Origin: Chromera velia
Taxonomy: Eukaryota; Sar; Chromeraceae
Length of the DNA stretch: 15,000 nucleotides
Direction: 5' to 3'
Assembly (NCBI GenBank): GCA_018398765.1
Contig: JAHBMJ010002020.1
Coordinates: 1-15,000, forward strand
The translations under genes and the position numbers were made by a program. The notes under the pieces are model-generated. The model saw only the letters and a program-made list of their open reading frames with translations, was not told the origin of the DNA and ran no database searches. Of this stretch, positions 8,043 through 15,000 are shown piece by piece. How positions within the stretch are numbered: position 1 is the first letter of the stretch; every line of letters begins with the position of its first letter.

Positions 8043-9923
8043 TGTGTGAGGGGGGCTGACTGTCTGCAGAAGGCAAAGAACGAGGAGATTGCTGCCGATA
8101 CCGCCGCCAAGACTGAGAAGGAGGCTCAGTTGGGAGAGACCAGAGAGAACCTCGCAAACTCCAAGGAGGACATCGCAGACACCAGGGCGGCTCTGGCTGC
8201 CGACCAGAAGCTTCTTCAGGACCTTGTGGTTAGTCTCTTAGTGTCTGTGTGTGTGGGTGTTTCCGTGTTTCTTTGTTTTGGAGAAGACGTTCAACGCATA
8301 GGAAAACGGACAGAAATTCAGAAAAGGGGGGGTGGGTGTGGGGAATTTAGATGGGTGGTGGGTGGTTTTTCTTGGCAGTCAACACAAAGTGAGTTGGAGA
8401 AAGGAAAAGCGGAAAGAGCGAGCTCAGTGAAAAGGGAAATGATGCGCGCACAAACTGCACAGAATTCCCGTGGTTGATCGCTCTGTCTCTCTCTGTGTCT
8501 TTTTGTGCCATTGATTGTTTGGCTGACTGAGCGAACTACGAGAAGCGCGCGTGTGCGTGTGTGGGTAGCCTGATTTTTCGTTCGTCTGATTGAATGTCCC
8601 TGCGTCCTTTCTGATTTTCTTTCGTGTCCTTGTGTGTCCTTGTTCCTTGTACGAATGAATGTGCATGCAGCTGAAGTGCTCTGAAACCGACGGCGAATGG
8701 GAGGAGAGACAGAAGAAGAGAGCCACAGAGATCGCAGCCGTCACAAAGGCCATCTCGGGTCTGTCTGTCTGTCTTTTTTCGTCTGTTTTTTTTGTCCAGT
8801 CCCTTAATTATCTCCTCGTCTGTCTTGCGGTCTTGGGCTGTTTTTGATATTTTTTCTCCTTGACAAAATTGAGAGAGCGAAGAAGCCAAGAGAGGACAGA
8901 CAAGAAGCGAGATCTCCTTGCGCGCTGCAAAAAAGAATCTGTGAAGCCAAACCTCGATAGCGTCAGACGCAGAAAGAACAGGGAACAGTCAAAGATGTCA
9001 TAAAGGAAACAGGACACAACGCAGGAGGGGAGAGGACCTCTGGGCCTCTCAATATAGGCGGGAGAGACAGAGAAAAACCTGGGTCTGTCTCCTTTCTTCG
9101 TGCTGTCAGACATTTGGCAGGGACTAAGTTGAGTGGAGAGACGGGGAAGCTTGTGGGTGAATGGATGGGGAGGAGAATTCAAAGGGTCATGTCGTTCGTC
9201 TTCCTTTCTTCTCTCTCTTTCTGTGTAGGTGTGTAAGTGTGTGTTTTTCTCTTGCTCCCTCTTCTGCTCTTCCTGCAGTTCTCGCCACCGACGACGCCCA
9301 CGACCTTTTCACCCGCACCTTCAACCCCGCCCCCTCCCTCCTCCAGACCTCTACCAGGAGGAAGGTGGTGAACTATCAGAGGGACCACACCAGCGCAATC
9401 CTCGCCAAGGCCGCCAAAAAGGCCAACGGGCCCCACTTCGCACAGCTCCTCCAACTGTCCACACAGATCAAGGGAGGCCTGAAGCCCTTCCCCAAGCTGA
9501 TCGAGAAGATCGACAAGATGATCGACGGACTCCAGAAGGTCTGTCTGTGCTTGCATGCATAATATGTAAAAATGAAAAGAAAATAAACAAAGAATGCTAT
9601 ATGAAAAAAAAGATCGACAAGATGATCGACGGACTCCAGAAGGTCTTTCTGTGGGTTGCGTGGGTGTAGGTGTTTGTTTGGATGGAAGGAACGATGTATG
9701 AAGAATGAATGAAAGAAGAATTAATTGTCTGTGAGAGAGAGGGAGGGAGAGACAGATCGCTGGATTCGAGGAGAGTCTTCTCTTTTTCTGTTTTACTTTC
9801 TTTCACCTTTTAGGGTTTTCTTTGGCAACCCTTTTTTCTCATCCAGCTGCAACTACAGCTGCAGCAAAGGTATTCGCCAGAGCTACCATTCTTTATTTTC
9901 GCCTCAAGAAAAAAGTGTGTGTG

Positions 9924-9954
<31 letters not shown>

Positions 9955-11782
9955 TCACTAGACTCACGCCGCTTTTGCTTCTCTCCTCTCCCGTTTCCTG
10001 GCTTGAATGAAGCAGGAGAAGGCCGACGAGATCAAGCACCGCGACTGGTGCATCCAGATGATCCACGACAACGAGAAGGAGACGATGGAGGCCAAGCAGG
10101 AGGAGAAGGATCTCCAGGCGAAGGTGTCCACCCTCAAGGAGACCATCTCGACTCTCGAGGGAGAGATCTCCATTCTGAAGGGAGAGATCGAGAAGGCCCA
10201 GGTGAACATCCAGAAACTGTCCGAGGACAGAGAGGCAGAGAACGACGAGTTCAAGGTCAGTCAGCAGTCAGGCAGGCAACCTTCTTGTCTAACCACTGCG
10301 TGAGTGTGTGAGGCTCTGCAAGGAGACAGAGGCTGTTTTGGAGGGGAGCAGGGAGAGTGCCTACTTGAGTTGGATGATCATTACGTTTGTTCTGGATACA
10401 GAAGGAGAAGAAGAATTCGGTGCGAGAGAGACTGAAACAACCTGTCCGTACATTCCCCCCCCCTCTTTTCTTCTGAATGAGCTTCGTACATGCGCTCTGT
10501 GCTTCCGGTTCTTCTGTCGTCTTTTTCTTTCCTTTCCCTTCTTCACAGTGTTCCTTCAGACTTCGGCACCAAAAGGCGAATGCTCACACGCACACCCACA
10601 CAATCAGCAGTAATGTTCACGCTTTCTTTCCTCTAAGCCTCTCCTTCTCTTCTTCCCCCCCCTCTCCCTTTCCCTTCCCTGCAGGTGACTGTCAGAGACG
10701 CCCAGGCGACCCAGAAGCTGCTCGTGCAGGCCATTGAGGTCCTGAATGCCTACTACCAGCCTGAGGCTGAGGCCCTCCTGCAGTCCGGTACCGCAGTCCC
10801 CGTGGCGACCTACGAGGGCGCATATGAGTCCTCGGGACTCCCCCCTGCCCCCCCCGGGTTCGAGACCTACCACAACAACGAGAGCGGACACGGGGTGATC
10901 GCGATGATCGATGGGATCATCACAGAGAGCGAGACACTCGAGAAGCAGGCCATCAAGGACGAGCAGGCAGCTCAGGTCAGCCTGGGGTTGATTGGTGTCT
11001 TCATTGTGGGTTGGGTGGGGGTGGGTGGTTGTGGCACGAGGGATAGCTGTGTGGGTGGGTGGAGACACAGGCGGCGCAGTTCGGGGGGTCGGCTGACTAG
11101 CGGCAGCTGTGTTGGAATTTGCCTTCTGTGTCTGTGCTCGGGCTTTGCGGTTTGAACTTTTGGACAGAGTTGCTCTCTCTCACTCTTCCTCTCTTTCCTT
11201 CCTTCCTTCCATCCATCAAACAAGTCAGTCAGAGTCCTCCGCAACATCCACTCCGTCTTCCCATCCATCAGGTGGGGGTCTCTTTTTTGCTCTTCGATCC
11301 CCCTCCCACCCTTCATGACGCACGCACGTCTGTACAGAACGGGATGGATACCGATGTGAATCTTCCAGCTCCCTCCGGAACGGAGCAAAATGGTAGATCA
11401 TGGAAACAAAATGTTTCTCTCCTCTTCATTTTCGCATCTCTCCCTGCTCACACCCTCCCTCTGCTGTCTCTCCCTCTCCCTCTCTTTGCAGGTTGCCTAC
11501 GAGGAGATGGTGAAGGATCTCAACGGAGAGATCACTGCCAAGAGCTCCGACGTGACGGACAAGTCCGCAGAGAAGAGCCAGGCCGAGCAAGACCTGACCG
11601 CGGCCAAGGAGGACCTCTCCTCCAACGCTGACACCCTGGCTGGCCTCGCCAAATATGCGGCCGACGTGCACGCCTCGTGCGACTTCACCATCAAGAACTT
11701 CGATGTCCGACAGGGCGCTATGGACCAGGAGATGGCCGCCTTGGAGCAGGCAAAGGCCATCTTGAAGGGCATGCAGTCGTGA
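5865..11782 (+). CDS. Secreted two-repeat coiled-coil protein of a dinoflagellate/chromerid family, 8 exons
   Basis: Coding exons: 5865-6167, 7254-7715, 8070-8228, 8671-8758, 9279-9538, 10016-10255, 10685-10975 and 11492-11782 (2094 nt, 697 aa plus TGA). All seven introns are GT-AG; six are phase 0 and intron 4 is phase 1. The start is the first ATG of the frame and opens a signal peptide (MKFLVPLFALCAAFVLG, then EEPEEP). The rest is Glu/Lys/Ala-rich and mostly predicted coiled coil, with no later membrane segment. It divides into A (about 30-151), a non-coiled linker with GAYAPQSG (213-220), B (about 222-340), A' (about 409-530), a linker with GAYESSG (549-555), and B' (574-697). Mature cysteines are C59 and C61 (FDCYC), C311 (LKC), C436 (RDWC) and C664 (ASCDF), one site per module plus one. 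I recognise the pattern from many uncharacterised dinoflagellate proteins; no function is proven. Secretory-vesicle or extrusome matrix is the leading guess. Confidence 0.85.
8002..8048. repeat. (CT)n(TG)n microsatellite at a splice acceptor
   Basis: CT repeats run to about 8024 and switch to TG repeats to 8048, just before the intron 2 acceptor (CTGCAG ending at 8069) of the plus-strand gene. The CT part probably serves as, or lies close to, the polypyrimidine tract. Confidence 0.85.
9506..9646 (+). repeat. Direct duplication of the end of exon 5 with its splice donor
   Basis: The 37 bases at 9506-9542 (last codons of exon 5 plus the donor GTCT) recur without mismatch at 9610-9646, 104 bases downstream inside intron 5. 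Similarity fades over the next ten or so bases. The spacer between copies is AT-rich. The second copy could encode IDKMIDGLQK again (9613-9642, ten codons, phase 0) and is preceded by an AG and followed by GTCTTT, but it lacks a polypyrimidine tract. I treat it as a duplicated fragment and decoy donor rather than an exon. Confidence 0.85.
9915..9954. repeat. (GT)n and (GA)n microsatellite in intron 5
   Basis: A short GT run at about 9915-9925 is followed by GA repeats at about 9927-9954, some 60 bases before the intron 5 acceptor of the plus-strand gene. Confidence 0.85.
10010..10015 (+). other. NAGNAG tandem splice acceptor of exon 6
   Basis: The intron 5 end reads AAGCAG. Splicing after the second AG starts exon 6 at 10016 with EKADEIK; splicing after the first starts it at 10013 and adds one Gln. 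Both keep the reading frame. I chose 10016 because the other six introns of this gene all end in CAG, but either or both may be used. Confidence 0.55.
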
Positions 11783-12335
11783 TCTTGTCATCTGATTTGT
11801 TTGTCTGTGGGTTCTTTTTCTCATCCCTCTTTGTAGCTCTCTCTGGCTACCTACCTTTTGTTTGTTTGGATTGCAGAAAGAACTATCGGTCTTGCAATTC
11901 AGTTGTCTCAGGGGAAGGGAGGAAGGGGGGGATTGTGTGTGAGTGAGGACTCGACACGCACCAAACAAACACAGGGCAGCAGCTAGGGCAAGTAGAGAGG
12001 AACGGAAAAACAGGAGAGCGGACCTCTCCGCCAGAAGGGATGAAGTGGTTAAGCAAAGTGAGGCAGAGCGGGATCGGTGAGTCTGAAAGATCATAGGAAG
12101 GAAGGGGGGCATGCAGGTATGTTGCATCGAAAGGCACGATCGGCATTCAGGTGTGGAGATACACATGCAAGCAAAAGAAAGAGGGAAAGGTCTGCAAGTC
12201 TGTCATCTTCTTTGGATTCTCCTTGATTCTTCTCCTTTCTTTTCTCTCTTTTTTGCTAGCTTGTCCACCTGAGCCGACCTGCTCTAGATTGATTGTTTCT
12301 GCGCTTCCTGGTCCGCTGGATCATCCGCATTAAAG
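11783..12335 (+). other. Probable 3' UTR and downstream flank of the coiled-coil gene
   Basis: No coding exon is recognisable after the TGA at 11780-11782. The first hundred bases are T-rich; 11890-12180 is purine-rich and resembles the gene's introns in composition. At about 12340 the base composition changes abruptly to AT-rich intergenic DNA. An ATTAAA at 12329-12334 is a possible but weak polyadenylation signal. Confidence 0.4.
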
Positions 12336-12477
12336 GTTTGCTTCAACACATGCTGTAGCTAGTGCTGTAGTGATGCGTTGCCTATTACTAGTAATAATAG
12401 TCTATAGATAATGAATTATATTAATCATAGACCTATTATAGTTAGTCTAGTCCTTTACTATCTCTAGTTAGTTCACA

Positions 12478-12508
<31 letters not shown>

Positions 12509-12760
12509 ATGTTCCGATATTCTACTGTAATTAAAACCTATTCAATGCAAAGAACTGAACTAATTAACTCACTATACAAATTAAAAATAAAACTTAGTAG
12601 TCTATGTCTAGATTTAAATTTATTTATCGTCTTTAATTCATTATTTGATTGATTGTTTCCCTCTAGGTTTCCCTAGATCTAAGCGTCGGCTAAAGAAAAA
12701 AAAAAAAGATCCCCTAAAACTCTTTAATTACTTTAATTTTTTTTTTCTTTTTCAGTCAAA
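12336..12760. other. AT-rich intergenic DNA
   Basis: The stretch is AT-rich with CTAGT and TAATTA words, A and T homopolymer runs near 12695-12750 and the TGAT microsatellite at 12480-12509. I see no open frame, exon or RNA gene in it. Confidence 0.6.
12480..12509. repeat. (TTGA)n microsatellite
   Basis: About seven tandem TTGA/TGAT units form a clean tetranucleotide repeat in AT-rich intergenic DNA. Confidence 0.9.
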
Positions 12761-12857
12761 CAGTGATAAGTGATTTAGTGGTGCCCTTGAGCACTGTCGC
12801 CGTTTTGTCTTGTAGAGGTCGCCCCCACAAACGGCAGGGGGCTGTGCCCCATCACTG
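12761..12857 (+). ncRNA. Possible structured RNA or tRNA-like relic
   Basis: A GC-rich 97-base block sits in AT-rich DNA. CAGTGAT (12761-12767) can pair with ATCACTG (12851-12857), enclosing three possible hairpins: GTGC/GCAC (12781-12794), GCCGTTTTGT with ACAAACGGC (12799-12808 and 12827-12835, one bulge), and GGGG/CCCC (12837-12850). A competing stem pairs GCCCCC (12821-12826) with GGGGGC (12837-12842). The words TTTAGTGGT and GAGCACT recall a tRNA D-arm, but there is no TTCRA T-loop and the arms do not have tRNA sizes. It might be a decayed tRNA-derived element, another structured RNA or chance. No promoter was identified. Confidence 0.25.
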
Positions 12858-13961
12858 AGGCTCAGACCACACCCCGTGGCCCACCTGAAATTTCTTCTAG
12901 ACCGTTTTCAATCAACCTTTTTGTTGTACACACGCGGCTTCAGCCTTTGCATGTGACGTTCTTTACACTTTACGTTTTTTTATTCACCAGAAAAGGCACG
13001 ATCGTCGATTCATTATCACTCACATGACAAGATTAAGATCAAAAACCCCTTCATAGTTGCTTTTTTGCTGACTTGACAAAATTTTAATGGGATAAAAAAG
13101 AGAATAGATGAACATCAGGAAAGTAAGAGAAACGAGATTAAAAGACTTAGTTTCTTTTGTTTGTCTGTCTGTCTTCCATCCATCTGAGCGGGTCGATTTT
13201 TCTTTGTTCCTTTCTTTTAAAGGAGCGATGGGCTTTGATATTCCCCTCTCTTCTGGTTAGGTCGGACTCCCTGCTTTTTCGATTGCGCACTCAGTGATTG
13301 GCGACTCAATGATAAACAAAGATCTGCTAAAAGAAAGAAATCACAACCGTCCATGCAAGTTCTTAGGCCTTCATACTGAGCTTCCAATTGGTTCACCTTT
13401 CTTTTCCCCTTTCCGCATTTGGGCCAAGTAGCGAAACCCTTCTCTTCTTATTGGATCTCTTCTTTTTCCTTTCTTCCACTCAAGATGAGGCCCTCCTTCT
13501 GTTGTTCAAGTTCAAGTGTTGCACAGGTGTTGTTAATGTGTTGCACAAGCAGCACAACTGTTGTTTAGTATTGTTTGGAGTAGAAAAATAAAAAAGAAAG
13601 AAAAAAAAAAAATCTCCTCTGAACTGCGCTAGTCGGACTTCGTGTCTGAGCCAGGCAGCCAGGTAAAACTAGAAGAGAATGGGGCACCAAAGAGCCTAGA
13701 ATGAACACTCACAGAGAGCCAATTGATTGAAGTTGTTTGTGCAAGAAGGTTCAAGACTGAGTTCGATTTTAGACCGGGTTCAGATTCTTCCAAGTCAGAA
13801 GTTCAGTTCAGAGTGAGAATCGAATCTAAAGTTCAGAGAGAATCCTTTGAAGTTCAGAGCCACCTCCTTCGACGAGCTTGAAATCTTTATTTCTAAATTG
13901 CACTTCAATTTTGTTTTTTCGTTTCAATCTGATTTTTCGGATTTTTCTGTTAAATATGTCC
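12858..13961. other. Intergenic DNA without a convincing gene
   Basis: Several short open frames exist, such as 67 codons at 13388-13591, but they are low in complexity, have no recognisable domain and show no pairing with phase-compatible exons. Three short GTTCAGAG repeats start at 13806, 13831 and 13852. Words at 13499-13570 (ctgttgttcaag, gtgttgcacaag) recur inverted at about 690-745. Confidence 0.5.
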
Positions 13962-14069
13962 GTCCGATTTTCTGGACCCGTCTGATTTTCCGGACGCGTC
14001 CGATTTTCCGGACACGTCCGATTTTCCAGATGCGTCCGATTTTCCAGACGCGTCCAATTTTCCGGATAT
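13962..14069. repeat. Six-copy 18-bp minisatellite of hairpin units
   Basis: Six contiguous 18-base units begin at 13962, 13980, 13998, 14016, 14034 and 14052, with consensus GTCCGATTTTCCGGACRC. In the consensus GTCCG pairs with CGGAC around a six-base loop, so each unit is a mini-hairpin; later copies carry mismatches. Degenerate related sequence (CTGATTTTTCGGATTTTT) lies just upstream at about 13929. Because 18 is a multiple of three, both strands give a six-residue repeat peptide (RPIFRT on plus, KIGRVR on minus). I regard those as artefacts of the repeat. Confidence 0.9.
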
Positions 14070-14759
14070 GTCTAACGCCTGATCCAGCGGCCTTGATCAT
14101 CTTTCCAAGTGGTCTCAAGTTGTGATTTTACCTGCAACACTTACTGTATCTAGCATTTTCCTAGGTGTGCTCCAATTGAGCTTGAACTCGTTTGGATCCC
14201 ATTCCTGCAATTCTATATTTATTTATTTCTTTATGATTATAATCAATGTATTTAATTCATTTCTTTTTCTTATCTCACTTCTTCTTTATTTCTAAAAACA
14301 ATTATTCACTAAATCTTTCTAAATAAATCTATTTTTTTTTTTTTAAATTATTTTTTTTATCTTTCTTTTAGACTAAGTACTGTCTTTATTTTTACTAGCT
14401 GATCAATAATTTAATTCATCTATATTTACTAAACTAATTTAATAATTTCTTTACTTTTAAACTAAGACCATTAGCGATTTCCTCTGTATATTTCTAAGAG
14501 TCTAAAGTGCAACGGAACACTGTGGTGAGAGGCTCCATGCAATACCTCTTTAAGGCACCAACCTAACATTGAGCCTAACATGATCGGATATATAGGATTT
14601 GTAGCTAGTATATAATATGTATCTTTTAGTACAGTACTACAGACAATAATACTAGCTCTATTGTGATCTATAATCTAATTTGGCTCGCCACGATTCAAGT
14701 TGTAACTCGAAGACACTTACACTGTCCACATAAGAGTGACCGCTAAAGAATAGTAATGA

Positions 14760-14777
14760 GGCGGCCGTCAGGCCGCC
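14760..14777. repeat. Perfect 7-bp GC hairpin
   Basis: GGCGGCC (14760-14766), GTCA loop, GGCCGCC (14771-14777) is a very stable small hairpin in AT-rich surroundings. No gene ends nearby on either strand in the window, so a terminator or end-processing role cannot be assigned. Confidence 0.6.
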
Positions 14778-14818
14778 GAGTTACGGGTTTTTAGTAACTG
14801 AAGGTTTAAAATGGTAAA

Positions 14819-14835
14819 TTACTGAAAAACAGTAA
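14819..14835. repeat. Short hairpin TTACTG/CAGTAA
   Basis: TTACTG (14819-14824) and CAGTAA (14830-14835) pair around an A5 loop, 42 bases after the GC hairpin. It may be one half of a paired element end, but no partner is visible in the window. Confidence 0.45.
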
Positions 14836-15000
14836 CGTAACCCGCTGATAATAGCCTGATATACGATTATTCAGTTTTGAATATCAAATAGGAGGAGAAA
14901 GACTGAATTCAATCTGTTTAAGACTTGTTTTTTGACGTCTATAGCTACCTTTACATTCAAAAGTTTGACAAAACAATGTAAAAGATCGATCTTTCAAGCC

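Larger units (their letters stand above)
14070..15000. other. AT-rich intergenic DNA
   Basis: The block 14210-14460 is extremely AT-rich, with long T runs. The rest has TAGT and CTAG words like the start of the window. Apart from two short hairpins near 14760-14835 I see no gene, RNA or mobile element. Confidence 0.6.

Noticed and set aside
9613-9642. Ten-codon extra exon in intron 5
   Set aside because: The AG before it lies in an A run with no polypyrimidine tract and the segment is an exact copy of the exon 5 end. Kept only as a possible decoy or nascent exon.
12761-12857. Functional tRNA gene
   Set aside because: There is a D-arm-like word but no TTCRA T-loop, no standard 5-bp anticodon arm with 7-base loop, and arm sizes do not fit.
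13847-14125. Repeat-peptide ORFs on both strands (RPIFRT and KIGRVR)
   Set aside because: They are read through an 18-bp minisatellite, which stays open in both directions because its length is a multiple of three.
1-15000. CRISPR arrays, bacterial operons, rRNA genes
   Set aside because: No spaced identical repeats of CRISPR type, no rRNA signature, and spliced genes show the DNA is eukaryotic nuclear.
1-15000. Telomere repeats or a dinoflagellate spliced-leader sequence
   Set aside because: No TTTAGGG-type tandem run was seen, nor a spliced-leader-like sequence at either gene start.

Overview
This is nuclear DNA from a eukaryote. It holds two spliced protein genes arranged head to head, surrounded by AT-rich, repeat-laden intergenic DNA. 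The best guess at the organism is a photosynthetic alveolate of the chromerid type (Chromera-like). The plus-strand gene belongs to a signal-peptide and coiled-coil family that I recognise chiefly from dinoflagellate and chromerid predicted proteins. All twelve introns I can place are GT-AG, whereas dinoflagellates often use GC or GA donors. The genus is an inference; the eukaryotic, multi-intron architecture is seen directly.

Layout. 1-1794: AT-rich intergenic DNA with a 686-bp foldback element (753-1438) built of nested inverted repeats, including an array with about 11-bp spacing. 1795-5195, minus strand: a six-exon gene that I reconstructed by joining phase-compatible exons. It encodes a 248-aa TSR2-like protein, the chaperone that escorts ribosomal protein eS26 to pre-ribosomes. 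5196-5864: a 669-bp divergent promoter interval with an A14 tract and a GC-rich island. 5865-11782, plus strand: an eight-exon gene for a 697-aa secretory protein of two duplicated A-B modules, mostly coiled coil, with conserved-looking cysteines. 11783 to about 12335: probable 3' flank or UTR. From there to 15000: AT-rich intergenic DNA with a TGAT microsatellite, a GC-rich potentially folded segment (12761-12857), an 18-bp minisatellite whose units are small hairpins (13962-14069), and two short hairpins near the end.

The introns carry many microsatellites (CA, GA, CAGA, CT, TG). The introns of the minus-strand gene are strongly pyrimidine-rich in the sense direction, as are the first introns of the plus-strand gene. 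Seven of the twelve donors have C at intron position +3 (GTCAGT, GTCTGT and similar), and some lie inside GTCT repeats.

The two genes share a promoter interval but have no obvious functional link: one serves 40S ribosome assembly, the other makes an exported or vesicle-stored structural protein. The most interesting candidate is the plus-strand gene. A signal peptide, tandem coiled-coil modules and lack of any membrane anchor make it a plausible matrix protein of an extrusive organelle, but that role is inference only.
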